Below, piece by piece: positions 22,302 through 30,203 of a DNA stretch of 49,323 bases. Both the position numbers and the translations under genes were made by a program. Position 1 is the stretch's first letter. Every line of letters begins with the position of its first letter. Source of the DNA: a bacterium (lineage in GTDB: Bacteria; Patescibacteriota; Patescibacteriia; UBA9934; GWF2-40-263); assembly GCA_020057555.1 (NCBI GenBank), contig JAGVFR010000019.1:1-49323 (forward strand). The letters are read 5' to 3'. The notes beneath the pieces were generated by a model, which was not told the DNA's origin, made no database searches, and was given only the letters and a program-made list of their open reading frames with translations.

Positions 22302-22312
22302 TTACTAAATCT

Positions 22313-22753
22313 ATGAATCTTCAAGAACTCCTTTCACTTCCGCTTAGCGAAACAGTCAGCGTTTTTAATCAACCTTTTACATATGTCGGACGTGTCGAGG
22401 TCACTCTTGATGATGGATCAAAAATGTATTGGCTTTTTAACGACGAAGACGGAATGCTTTCCGTTGCACCAGACGAAGAAGAACTAATAACTTTTGATCA
22501 CCTAGAGGATGAAGTCGAAGCCGATGATAGTGTTTTCCTACATGGTAAAGAGTATGAATTTAGCTATGAGGGCGCTGGAAAAATCACATCATCTGATGGG
22601 GAATCTCAAATGGAAAATGATGATAGATATTTGTTCAATGAATATGAATCTTCAGATGGTGAAAAGTTGCGAATTGTGAGTAACGAAAACACTGGCGAAA
22701 CGGACGCGTATTTAGGTAGGATAGTATCAGAAGACGACTTGAACGAAATCTAG
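22313..22753 (+). CDS. Small acidic protein, possibly DUF4178-like
   Basis: 146 residues from ATG 22313; an earlier frame start at 22271 would only translate the octamer repeat. The pattern TYVGRVEVTLDDGSKMYWLFNDEDGMLSVAPDEEELITF resembles the DUF4178 fold (a VVGR strand followed by a W-containing strand), but the match is by eye. The protein is strongly acidic and cytosolic. It precedes the cell-wall genes ftsI and murF, separated from them by a perfect hairpin. Confidence 0.65.
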   Translation: MNLQELLSLPLSETVSVFNQPFTYVGRVEVTLDDGSKMYWLFNDEDGMLSVAPDEEELITFDHLEDEVEADDSVFLHGKEYEFSYEGAGKITSSDGESQMENDDRYLFNEYESSDGEKLRIVSNENTGETDAYLGRIVSEDDLNEI

Positions 22754-22760
22754 TAAAATG

Positions 22761-22784
22761 ATGAGAGCAAGTGCTCTCATTTTT
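22761..22784 (+). terminator. Hairpin/terminator between 22313 gene and ftsI
   Basis: Perfect 9-bp stem ATGAGAGCA/TGCTCTCAT with a 2-nt loop and a TTTTG tail. It ends 5 nt before the ftsI ATG, so it either terminates upstream transcription or regulates ftsI read-through; a TAAAAT box at 22754-22759 could place it in the ftsI leader instead. Confidence 0.65.
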
Positions 22785-22788
22785 GTTT

Positions 22789-24546
22789 ATGAAAAAACGT
22801 TGGAGTGACATGTCAAGATCTCGACGCGACGCGCGTGTTGAAGCGTTTCGTTTGTTTATATTATTTTTTGCAGTTGTCATTGGCATCAAACTTTTTGTCT
22901 TGCAAATTATTGATCACGGTTTTTACAAAGCGCTCGCAAGTGGACAACATGAAATTCTGCGCGAGCTTATCCCAGAGCGCGGTGATGTTTTCATTCATGA
23001 TTACAAAGATGAAACACTGGTGTCGCTTGCCACTAACCAACGTTTAGCATTTATTTACGCAGATCCGCGCAAAATAAAAGAACCAGATGATACAGCACAA
23101 GCTCTTGGTGAAATTTTTTCCTACAATGAAGAAAAAGTTTTAGTACTTGAAAAACGTCTTGATCAACCAACTGATCCTTACGAACCAATCGAACGACAAG
23201 TTTCAGACGATGTATTGGATCAAGTTGTCGCGCTTGAACTTCCTGGAATTTTTTATACGCGCGAACTTTCACGACTTTATCCAGAGCAAGGTATTGGCGG
23301 ACATGTGATTGGATTTATTGGTTCAGACAAAGATGGAAACAAAGCCGGTCGGTATGGCATTGAAGGATATTTCAATTCAATACTTGCTGGCACGCCTGGA
23401 TTTTTGCGTTCAGAACGAGATATTGCCGGTCGTTTGATCGCTGTTGCGGAACGTTCGCTGGAACCAGCAGTTGATGGTGCTGACATTGTTCTTACAATTG
23501 ATCGAACGATTCAGTTCAAGGCTTGCTCATCTTTATCAGCAGCTGTTACGAGACACGGAGCGGATGGTGGAAGTATTATTATTCTTGATCCAAAAACAGG
23601 AAAAATTTTTGCTATGTGTGCTGTTCCGGATTTTGATCCAAACAATTATTCTAAAGTTGAGAGCATTGATCAGTTTAACAATTCAGCAATTTTCGATTCG
23701 TACGAACCAGGATCAGTTTTCAAACCATTTACAATGGCCGCGGCAGTTGATGTTGGAGCTGTTACACCAGCAACACATTTTACAGATGTTGGTTCTGTGT
23801 TAGTTGATGGATGGCCAAAACCACTTGGCAATGCGGAAGGAAAAGTTTATGGAGATGTTGACATGACGCAAGTGCTCGAAGATTCAATCAATACTGGAAT
23901 GATTTTTGCAATGCGCGCGATGGGACAACAGACGTTTATTGATTATGTGAAGCGATTCGGGTTTGGACAAAAAACAGGAATTGAATTGGAAACAGAAGCG
24001 GTAGGAAATATCTCATCGCTTGAAAAGTCATCTGAAATTTATTCTGCAACTGCAACGTTCGGACAAGGCATAACTGTTACACCGCTTCAAATTGCAATGG
24101 CGTATGCGGCAATCGCAAACGGAGGAATGTTGAAGAAGCCGCAAATTATTGATGAGATTCAATATGCTGATGGAACAGTTGAAAAACGAACACCTCAAGA
24201 TGTTACGCAAGTGATTGATGAAAAAACTTCGCGCATGCTTGGAGCAATGCTTGTTTCTGTGATAGAACATGGTCATGGAAAGCGCGCTGGCGTTGCGGGT
24301 TATTACATTGCTGGAAAAACCGGAACTGCCCAAGTCGCTCGAACAGATGGAATTGGATATTCGAATGATTATACTATCGGTTCGTTTGCTGGTTTTGGAC
24401 CTGTTGAGGATCCGAAATTCGCTATGGTCGTTCGTATTGATAATCCTCGAGATGTTGTTTGGGCAGAATCAACTGCGGCGCCGTTGTTTGGTGAAATGGC
24501 ACAATTTCTGCTACAGTATTTCGAGATTCCTCCAGTGAGGAAGTAA
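22789..24546 (+). CDS. ftsI: Penicillin-binding protein 2 / FtsI-type transpeptidase
   Basis: 585 residues from ATG 22789 (MKKRWSDM). One membrane helix (about 22-42), then a dimerisation region, then the transpeptidase domain with all three active-site motifs: SVFK (Ser309), SIN (366-368) and KTG (510-512). RGDVFIHD near residue 65 and SRLYPEQGIGGHVIGFIG are class B PBP hallmarks. It cross-links septal or lateral peptidoglycan. No PASTA domain is present. murF follows after an 86-bp gap containing an octamer repeat. FtsI rather than an elongation PBP2 is inferred from its small size and proximity to murF. Confidence 0.92.
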   Translation: MKKRWSDMSRSRRDARVEAFRLFILFFAVVIGIKLFVLQIIDHGFYKALASGQHEILRELIPERGDVFIHDYKDETLVSLATNQRLAFIYADPRKIKEPDDTAQALGEIFSYNEEKVLVLEKRLDQPTDPYEPIERQVSDDVLDQVVALELPGIFYTRELSRLYPEQGIGGHVIGFIGSDKDGNKAGRYGIEGYFNSILAGTPGFLRSERDIAGRLIAVAERSLEPAVDGADIVLTIDRTIQFKACSSLSAAVTRHGADGGSIIILDPKTGKIFAMCAVPDFDPNNYSKVESIDQFNNSAIFDSYEPGSVFKPFTMAAAVDVGAVTPATHFTDVGSVLVDGWPKPLGNAEGKVYGDVDMTQVLEDSINTGMIFAMRAMGQQTFIDYVKRFGFGQKTGIELETEAVGNISSLEKSSEIYSATATFGQGITVTPLQIAMAYAAIANGGMLKKPQIIDEIQYADGTVEKRTPQDVTQVIDEKTSRMLGAMLVSVIEHGHGKRAGVAGYYIAGKTGTAQVARTDGIGYSNDYTIGSFAGFGPVEDPKFAMVVRIDNPRDVVWAESTAAPLFGEMAQFLLQYFEIPPVRK

Positions 24547-24552
24547 AAATAA

Positions 24553-24584
24553 GTAGCATAGTAGTAAAGTAGTAGAGTAGAAAA
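24553..24584 (+). repeat. GTAGYARA octanucleotide tandem repeat, locus 3
   Basis: Units GTAGCATA, GTAGTAAA, GTAGTAGA, GTAGAAAA, in the ftsI-murF gap, 48 bp before the murF start. Confidence 0.85.
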
Positions 24585-24632
24585 GGAAAAAGGGAGAAAA
24601 GGGGCGAGTGGTAAGAAAAAGAAAATAAAAAT

Positions 24633-25919
24633 ATGAAAAAATTTATTCAAAGTTTGTTGGCTAAAAAAGCGTGTAAGTTGATCGAGAAACACAAGCCGAT
24701 CATCATTGGTGTGACTGGTTCTGTTGGAAAAACATCAACGCGAAATGCTATCGCAACAGTTTTGTCAGCCAAATTTGATGTCGCGCCAAACATCAAAAAT
24801 TACAACAACGAATTTGGGTTGCCTCTGACCATTCTCGGAAAGCAGTCGCCTGGTCGTTCCATTTTTGGCTGGTTATCAATTTTGTTTTCATCTGTAAAAA
24901 AAATTCCGCAGGTTTTCGTTCTTGAATACGCGATTGATCGTCCTGGTGATATGGATGTGTTGTGTCAGATTGCAAAACCAAACATTGCTGTGATGACTCG
25001 GATTTCGACTGTGCACGCTGAATTTTTTCGTTCAGTTGAACAGTTGGCTGAAGAAAAAGCAAAACTCATTGCGTGTGTTCCTGAAAATGGTTTGGTTGTG
25101 TTGAACGCGGACGATCCACTTGTTGTTGGACTTTCCGGTCATGCAAGTGCGAAAATTTTGACTTATGGTTTTTCACCTATCGCGAATGTTCACGCTGTTG
25201 ATTATTCTCTTTGGACTCGCGAGGATTTTTCGTTCGAGCCAGGTGAAATTTTTTCAAAATTATCTTTTGGAGTTGAAACGAATGAAAACGGTCGGTTAAA
25301 TGTTGAGGTGAATCATCTATTAGGAAAAGCTTCGGCGAGTTCACTGTTGTGCGCGATTGCAATTGCTCGACATCTTGGTTTATCAGATGACGAAATCTTG
25401 TCAGCTTTACCAAATACAAAACATGAGCCAGGTCGTATGAATCCAATTGCAGGAATTAAAGGTTCACTTATTTTGGATTCAAGTTATAATGCCGCGCCAG
25501 CATCAATGCAAGCATCACTTGAAGTATTGGGCGAGTTTCATCCATCAGAAGACGCTCGTAGAATAGCAGTGTTAGGATATATGGCAGAACTTGGTCAGTA
25601 TAGCGAGCAGGAACACAGAATGATTGGAATGAAAGTTCAGGAAGTTGGTGTAGATTTTCTTGTGACTGTTGGAGAAATCGCGCGTGACATTCGACGTGGA
25701 GCAATCGAGGCAGGACTTCGCGAAGATCAAATTCAACATTTTTCTGATTCAGTTGAGGCCGGGAGATTTCTCGATGCGCAATTGCGGAAGGGTGACATCG
25801 TTTTGGTTAAGGGCTCGCAAAGCGCACGAATGGAAAAAGTTGTGAAAGACATTATGGCAGAGCCAACTCGCGCTGAAGAATTGTTAGTTCGTCAAGAAAC
25901 GGCTTGGTTAAATAAATAA
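24633..25919 (+). CDS. murF: Mur ligase, MurF-like, lacking the N-terminal UDP-binding domain
   Basis: 428 residues. The ATP-binding loop GVTGSVGKTST is at residues 26-36, about 80 residues earlier than in E. coli MurF, so the N-terminal domain that binds the UDP-MurNAc part of the substrate is missing. NYNNEFGLPLTIL, PGRMNPI, LDSSYNAAPASMQASL and VLGYMAELGQYSEQEH are close to MurF. MurF adds D-Ala-D-Ala to the UDP-MurNAc-tripeptide; whether this shortened form does so, or ligates another substrate, is open. It lies after ftsI and is followed 4 bp later by a small membrane-protein gene. Confidence 0.85.
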   Translation: MKKFIQSLLAKKACKLIEKHKPIIIGVTGSVGKTSTRNAIATVLSAKFDVAPNIKNYNNEFGLPLTILGKQSPGRSIFGWLSILFSSVKKIPQVFVLEYAIDRPGDMDVLCQIAKPNIAVMTRISTVHAEFFRSVEQLAEEKAKLIACVPENGLVVLNADDPLVVGLSGHASAKILTYGFSPIANVHAVDYSLWTREDFSFEPGEIFSKLSFGVETNENGRLNVEVNHLLGKASASSLLCAIAIARHLGLSDDEILSALPNTKHEPGRMNPIAGIKGSLILDSSYNAAPASMQASLEVLGEFHPSEDARRIAVLGYMAELGQYSEQEHRMIGMKVQEVGVDFLVTVGEIARDIRRGAIEAGLREDQIQHFSDSVEAGRFLDAQLRKGDIVLVKGSQSARMEKVVKDIMAEPTRAEELLVRQETAWLNK

Positions 25920-25923
25920 TTTT

Positions 25924-26541
25924 ATGCCAACAAAAAAGAAAAAATCTTGTGGGTTAATGAAAACATTAGTTTTTATTTTGAGTGCTGTGATTATTGTTTT
26001 GTTATTTATTATCCTTGCAAGCAGTCAAGGAGATAAAGAGATCGACAAAACTATTTCTGATCTTAAACAAAAAAATGACGAATTAGAAAACGCTCGTGAA
26101 GATGCAGAAAAAACTTCTCTTGCTCAGCGTTTGGGAACTGCCGGAATCGAAACTTTGAATTTATGGAAATTCGAAATTGAAAACTGTGAAATTCCATATT
26201 GTTTAGCGACTCGAATTGGAGTTGAAGGAGTTGAGGATTTTGTCGAGCAGACTCGTGGATTGAGCAGATGGAAAGGGTATGTGACGAAGTTGGAAGAGGG
26301 CCCAGAAGACCCAGATGGCCAAGAGGGAAGCCAAACAAAAACAACAACTTGTGAAGCGTTTTCGATCGATGGCGGTGCTGATTTTCCAATCAATATGGAT
26401 TTGTTGGCTGATGTTGAAAAGAAATTACTAAAAGCTGGAACTGAAAAAAATCAAATTGAAATCACGGTTTATTCAATCGTCACAGGAGGAGAACCAATTT
26501 CTTGCAAAACTCCTGCATACGTTTTGAACGTTCATCTTTGA
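25924..26541 (+). CDS. Bitopic membrane protein with coiled coil, unknown function
   Basis: 205 residues. A basic N-terminus (MPTKKKKSC) and one membrane helix (about 13-35, LVFILSAVIIVLLFIILA) are followed by a short coiled coil (about 39-65, KEIDKTISDLKQKNDELENAREDAEK) and an extracytoplasmic domain with four Cys (IENCEIPYC, TTTCEAF, ISCKTP) that could form disulfides. No family recognised. It begins 4 bp after murF and is probably in the same transcript. Confidence 0.7.
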   Translation: MPTKKKKSCGLMKTLVFILSAVIIVLLFIILASSQGDKEIDKTISDLKQKNDELENAREDAEKTSLAQRLGTAGIETLNLWKFEIENCEIPYCLATRIGVEGVEDFVEQTRGLSRWKGYVTKLEEGPEDPDGQEGSQTKTTTCEAFSIDGGADFPINMDLLADVEKKLLKAGTEKNQIEITVYSIVTGGEPISCKTPAYVLNVHL

Positions 26542-26552
26542 GTTAACAAGAT

Positions 26553-26768
26553 ATGATAACTTTGTTTGGAATAATTGGTCTCGTGGTTGTTTCGATTTCT
26601 ATTTGGGTTAAAAAAGAAAAGAGGCAAGACCTCTTTTTTATTCTCGGCGGTTTATTTTTGTTAGTTCACAGTATTGGAATCAAAAGTTGGATTTTTTCTA
26701 TTTTGCAAATTGTTTTTATTGTTTCGGCGTTGATTGAATTTTTAAAATTAAGAAGACGAAGAAATTAA
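26553..26768 (+). CDS. Small two-helix membrane protein
   Basis: 71 residues with hydrophobic segments at about 2-19 and 27-63 and basic ends (KKEKRQD, LRRRRN). It starts 11 bp after the previous gene, likely in the murF operon, and its stop overlaps the end of the convergent PNPOx-like gene by 4 nt. No function assigned. Confidence 0.6.
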   Translation: MITLFGIIGLVVVSISIWVKKEKRQDLFFILGGLFLLVHSIGIKSWIFSILQIVFIVSALIEFLKLRRRRN

Positions 26769-27223
26769 AATTTGAATTCTTCGCTTTCCTCTTCACCGTA
26801 AATTTCATCGTCCCAGTATTTTATGTAAGTTGGTTTTATAATCCAGATTTTTGAGCCCCATGCGTTTGAGAGAATCCATTTCACCGTAAGAATATCACGA
26901 AGGTCTGGAAATTTTTTGTATAAAAGTTTGATTCCGTTCGCGATTTCATTTGGATTATTTGTAGCGCGACAAACTCCGAGTCCTTGAACTGATTTTCTAT
27001 TCTTGTGATTTTTTGGATCGAACCAAGCAACTGAAAAAGCAATGTTTGGATTTTTTTGAATCATCTTGCTGTGCTTGGTATCTTTTGGACTGATAAAATA
27101 TATTGTTGATTTTTCATCAATACCAAAATAAACATTCGCGACCCAAACGTCTTTGCTTTCATGAGCCGCGATTGTCATCAGCTTTTGTGATTTTAGAAAC
27201 CTGAGGGGTTTGAGCATAGACAT
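26765..27223 (-). CDS. Pyridoxamine 5'-phosphate oxidase-like flavin-binding protein
   Basis: 152 residues from ATG 27223; a TTG at 27235 adds four. The split-barrel pattern is recognisable: FLKSQKLMTIAAHESKDVWVANVYFGIDEKSTIYFISPKDTKHSKMIQKNPNIAFSVAW, typical of small PNPOx-like (FMN or F420 split barrel) proteins, followed by KSVQGLGVCRATNN. Members bind flavin or haem; the substrate is unknown and this is probably not a true pdxH enzyme. It is convergent with the 26553 gene. A degenerate palindromic repeat lies directly upstream. Confidence 0.78.
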   Translation of the reverse strand: MSMLKPLRFLKSQKLMTIAAHESKDVWVANVYFGIDEKSTIYFISPKDTKHSKMIQKNPNIAFSVAWFDPKNHKNRKSVQGLGVCRATNNPNEIANGIKLLYKKFPDLRDILTVKWILSNAWGSKIWIIKPTYIKYWDDEIYGEEESEEFKF

Positions 27224-27240
27224 ATTTTTAACCAAATCTT

Positions 27241-27313
27241 ATTGCCTGAGCTCGTCGAAGGCCGTAGAAATACACCCTTCGACTCGTCGATGACTCCTCG
27301 CTCAGGGAATAAT
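27241..27313. repeat. Double CCTGAGC-type palindromic repeat
   Basis: ATTGCCTGAGCTCGTCGAAGG and, inverted, CCCTTCGACTCGTCGATG then ACTCCTCGCTCAGGGAAT: two divergent copies forming a larger imperfect palindrome upstream of the PNPOx-like gene. Confidence 0.7.
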
Positions 27314-27368
27314 GTTGCGAAACTTGCTATGGGTTTATCTTTAAGTATTTTACATGATTTCTCTGTAA

Positions 27369-27401
27369 CAAAAAACCGCCCTTTGGCTAGCTAGGGACGG
27401 T
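27369..27401 (-). terminator. Terminator of the minus-strand 27429-27911 gene
   Basis: On the minus strand ACCGTCCC and GGGCGGT pair with one bulge, followed by TTTTTT. Confidence 0.75.
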
Positions 27402-27428
27402 GAGAGAATGAGAAGACCAGAGAAGAGA

Positions 27429-27911
27429 TTAGATGCCGTGAGTCTTTTCAGTCACAGGATTTTCGGTATGCACCGCGACGATCCACTCGGCCACGTGTTC
27501 GAGCACACTGCTGTACACTCCTGATCCCGGCGATGTCTCGATGTCTCCGTCTAGCATGAGAACAGTGAAGAGCTGAACGCGCAATCCAGGAGAACTGTTC
27601 AATGCTTTGACGATTTCATCCTTCGCGATTTCGTGAAGCGCCGCAAGTGCTTTGTGAAACTGCGAGGCCTTTCGACCGTTTCTGCTGACTCCAGTGAGAC
27701 GAAGTTCGACTCCGAATCCTTCTCCGGTTCCGGTATAGATCGTGCGATCTGGAATCTGGACGTAGAACTCGGCTGGACGTTCGAGAGCGTTTTCTGCTCC
27801 AAGGATTTCGGTTGCCACTTGGACGAGGAAATTGGTTGCGAATCTCCTTGTCCTCAAGGCTTCGACGATTGGATGTGGCGCTCCATCTGTTACGACAGCT
27901 TTCAGTTTCAC
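27429..27911 (-). CDS. Orphan protein of unknown function, G/C-rich codons
   Basis: 160 residues from GTG 27911, with AAGGAAAC upstream as ribosome site (starts VKLKAVVTDG, with V read as fMet). Soluble, no motif recognised. A promoter (27948-27976) and a terminator (27369-27401) frame it as a single-gene unit. Codon use is more GC-rich than in the neighbouring ABC-F and PNPOx genes. It belongs to the same class of self-contained orphan units as the genes at 21402, 33382 and 38915. Confidence 0.68.
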   Translation of the reverse strand: MKLKAVVTDGAPHPIVEALRTRRFATNFLVQVATEILGAENALERPAEFYVQIPDRTIYTGTGEGFGVELRLTGVSRNGRKASQFHKALAALHEIAKDEIVKALNSSPGLRVQLFTVLMLDGDIETSPGSGVYSSVLEHVAEWIVAVHTENPVTEKTHGI

Positions 27912-27947
27912 GTTTGTTTCCTTTTCGTCAGTGATTGACGCATCGGA

Positions 27948-27976
27948 ACTCTAGCTGATTGAGAGAGTTTTGTCAA
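27948..27976 (-). promoter_or_regulatory. Promoter of the minus-strand 27429-27911 gene
   Basis: On the minus strand -35 TTGACA (27971-27976), a 17-bp spacer and -10 TAGAGT (27948-27953). A small CGTCA/TGACG hairpin lies in the leader. Confidence 0.65.
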
Positions 27977-28010
27977 TACAGCGCTCACTCTCGATTTTTT
28001 TTGGATATCG

Positions 28011-28019
28011 TGGTACATT
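28011..28019 (+). promoter_or_regulatory. Possible extended -10 of the ABC-F gene
   Basis: TGGTACATT (TG-N-TACATT) ends 10 nt before the ATG at 28030, consistent with a very short leader. Confidence 0.35.
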
Positions 28020-28029
28020 TCCGTTTTCT

Positions 28030-29490
28030 ATGGAACCAACAAACGTTGTTGTCAGATTCGAAAACGTGACATTTGGATATAATTCAGACAAACCCATTTT
28101 GAATGAGGCAAGTTTTTCAGTTCGTGAAAACGTGAAGTTTACGCTCATGGGCCAAAACGGAGCAGGAAAGAGCACAATTTTCAAACTTATTACAGGTGAA
28201 TTGAAACCGGATAAAGGAAATGTATATTTTTCTTCTGGCGCAACAATTTCAACTGCAAAGCAAGTAATGGCGCGTGAACATTTAACAGAAACCGTGCGTG
28301 AGTATTTTACACATGCTTTTTCAGAAGTTCCACGAAATCTCAACAAGCGCATCACTGACACGCTTGAGATTGTAAATTTATCAGCGCCGCTTGATAAAAA
28401 AGTCGGTGATTTTTCTGGCGGACAACAAGCGCGATTGCTTCTTGCTTTTGCGCTGATTCAAAGTCCTGACATTTTGTTGCTCGATGAACCAACAAATAAT
28501 CTTGATCGTGATGGAATTGATCATCTAACATCATTTCTAATCATGTATCCAAAAACCGTTTTAGTTATTTCACATGATGCAGATTTTTTGAACTGTTTTA
28601 CAGAAGGCGTTTTGCATCTTGATGTGTTCACAGGAAAAGTTGAGAAGTATGATGGAAACTATACGGACGTTGTTGAAGAGATCACCGCGCGTGTTGAACG
28701 TGATCGCGCAAAGAACGCGCAATTACTTCGAACAATTCAAGATCGAAAAGACAAAGTAAACTTTTTCGCGCACAAGGGTGGAAAGATGCGCAAGCTCGCG
28801 AGCAAGTTAAGAGACGAAGTTGAGGAAGCTGAAGAAAATATGGTTGATGTTCGTCGTGATGATCGAACAATTGGAGATTTCAATATTCCAGCACAGACGT
28901 TTGTTGAACCAATCGTGCATTTGAAAGCTGTGAAAGTTATTCTCGACCATGAACCGCATCGCGCAAAAGTTGATATCATACTTCGAAAAAGGGAACACAT
29001 GTTGATTGCTGGACCAAACGGAATCGGAAAAAGCACATTACTTCGCACCCTTGCAGAAGGACAAGATAAAGATGCTGTAATCACAACAGGAGTGAAAGTC
29101 GGTTATTACAGACAAGATTTTTCAGGTCTTGATTTTGAACAGACAGCATACGATTCACTTGCAGAAGTTATGGAAGTATCTGATAATGAAATACTTCGAC
29201 GCATAGGAGCGAGATTTCTTCTCAATGGAGACGCTCTTGCGACAAAGATCGGCGCATTGTCAGAGGGACAAAAAGGGTTGCTGTGTTTCGCGCGTTTTGT
29301 TCTTCAAGAACCCGGGTTATTGATTTTCGATGAACCGACTAATCATATAAACTTTCGTCATTTGCCAGTGATTGCACGCGCGCTCAATAATTACGAAGGT
29401 TGTTTGTTGGTCGTCAGTCACGCCGAAGACTTTGTGAAACAGATTCGATTCGATAGCACATTGGATCTCTCAACGCTAATTAAACCTTAA
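28030..29490 (+). CDS. ABC-F family ATPase
   Basis: 486 residues from ATG 28030 (MEPTNVVVRF); the upstream frame from 27970 is unlikely because it covers the promoter region. Two ABC domains are present without membrane segments. The first has Walker A GQNGAGKST, signature DFSGGQQAR and Walker B ILLLDEPTNNLD. The second has GPNGIGKST, a modified signature ALSEGQKGL, and LLIFDEPTNHIN. Between them lies the linker helix pair of ABC-F proteins (VERDRAKNAQLLRTIQDRKDKVNF). ABC-F proteins act on ribosomes as translation factors or antibiotic-protection factors. The second signature (SEGQ instead of SGGQ) and the final Asn in place of Asp are departures from the norm. Confidence 0.9.
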   Translation: MEPTNVVVRFENVTFGYNSDKPILNEASFSVRENVKFTLMGQNGAGKSTIFKLITGELKPDKGNVYFSSGATISTAKQVMAREHLTETVREYFTHAFSEVPRNLNKRITDTLEIVNLSAPLDKKVGDFSGGQQARLLLAFALIQSPDILLLDEPTNNLDRDGIDHLTSFLIMYPKTVLVISHDADFLNCFTEGVLHLDVFTGKVEKYDGNYTDVVEEITARVERDRAKNAQLLRTIQDRKDKVNFFAHKGGKMRKLASKLRDEVEEAEENMVDVRRDDRTIGDFNIPAQTFVEPIVHLKAVKVILDHEPHRAKVDIILRKREHMLIAGPNGIGKSTLLRTLAEGQDKDAVITTGVKVGYYRQDFSGLDFEQTAYDSLAEVMEVSDNEILRRIGARFLLNGDALATKIGALSEGQKGLLCFARFVLQEPGLLIFDEPTNHINFRHLPVIARALNNYEGCLLVVSHAEDFVKQIRFDSTLDLSTLIKP

Positions 29491-29499
29491 CGTCATAAT

Positions 29500-29988
29500 A
29501 TGAAAGATTTTTTTAACAAGAACAGCACACGAAAAGGTGGAAAGAAGTTTGAAGGCGGTAAAAAGTTTGGTGGTGGAAAAAAGTTTGGTGGAAGTGGCGC
29601 TTGGAAACGTGATGAAGATTCTGGTGAGCGTCCTTCTATGCATGGAGCGACATGTAGTAAATGCAGTGCGCCATGCGAAGTTCCATTTAAACCAAATGGC
29701 AAAAAGCCGATTTATTGCAATGGATGTTTTCGAAAGGAAGAAGGTGGAACTTCATCTCCACGTTATGGAGCGAAAAAGTTCGACCGTTCTAGTTCGGTCG
29801 AAAAGCCGCCATTTCGAAGCGCGCCACGTGCTGACAATGACGAAGTTGTAAAACAATTGAAAGCGTTGAACATTAAGATGGATCAACTTTTACGCGCGTT
29901 GACTGGTAATGAAGAAGAGGCTGTAGCGGAAGGCTTCAGCCTTCCAGAAGTTGAACAGGATGAAGAGGATGAGGACGAAGAAGCTTAG
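29500..29988 (+). CDS. Basic/acidic protein with a CxxC zinc motif
   Basis: 162 residues. The N-terminus has repeated GGKKF units (about 13-32), suggesting RNA or DNA binding. A compact zinc-ribbon-like motif follows: C52-x2-C55-x3-C59 and C73-x2-C76 in CSKCSAPCEVPFKPNGKKPIYCNGC. Then comes a helical segment (VVKQLKALNIKMDQLLRAL, about 116-134) and a strongly acidic tail (EDEDEEA). This CxxC...YCxxCF motif recurs in small CPR and archaeal proteins of unknown role, from memory rather than a search. A palindromic repeat is translated as EGFSLPE near residue 145. The start is 9 bp after the ABC-F stop, so co-transcription is likely. Confidence 0.75.
   Translation: MKDFFNKNSTRKGGKKFEGGKKFGGGKKFGGSGAWKRDEDSGERPSMHGATCSKCSAPCEVPFKPNGKKPIYCNGCFRKEEGGTSSPRYGAKKFDRSSSVEKPPFRSAPRADNDEVVKQLKALNIKMDQLLRALTGNEEEAVAEGFSLPEVEQDEEDEDEEA
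29928..29945. repeat. GGAAGGCTTYAGCCTTCC palindrome inside a coding sequence
   Basis: GGAAGGCTTCAGCCTTCC, followed by AGAAG as in the intergenic copy at 12517. Read in frame as EGFSLPE in the acidic tail of the zinc-motif protein. Confidence 0.8.
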
Positions 29989-30188
29989 AAATAATGGTTG
30001 CAATGTTACGCTCGGCAGGAATGAAACCTGACGCTCGGGCGGGCAAAAAGAAATGGGGTTGTTGGGGGTTGGGAACCTTCGCTTTTAGGCGAGGGTAGGT
30101 TAGGTCTAATTTTGCCTTAGAATCGTACCCGTCCTTCAGACTAATTTTGTATTGGAGAAGGCGTGTGTTAGCTAAATAATCCGTTTAC
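29989..30188. other. Intergenic region with no recognised gene
   Basis: About 200 bp, locally G-rich. It contains a CCTTCGC-TTTTAG-GCGAGGG hairpin and two copies of a similar string (GTCTAATTTTG and GACTAATTTTG). It matches neither the tmRNA, SRP, RNase P nor 6S signatures I looked for. A small RNA is possible. Confidence 0.3.
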
Positions 30189-30197
30189 TGATATGCT
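30189..30197 (+). promoter_or_regulatory. Extended -10 promoter of the GerMN gene
   Basis: TGATATGCT (TG-N-TATGCT) ends 6 nt before the ATG at 30204, predicting transcription initiation at the start codon. Confidence 0.5.
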
Positions 30198-30203
30198 TAA
30201 CTC

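Noticed and set aside
29989-30188. A tmRNA, RNase P RNA, SRP RNA or 6S RNA in this gap
   Set aside because: None of the conserved motifs of these RNAs was found by eye.
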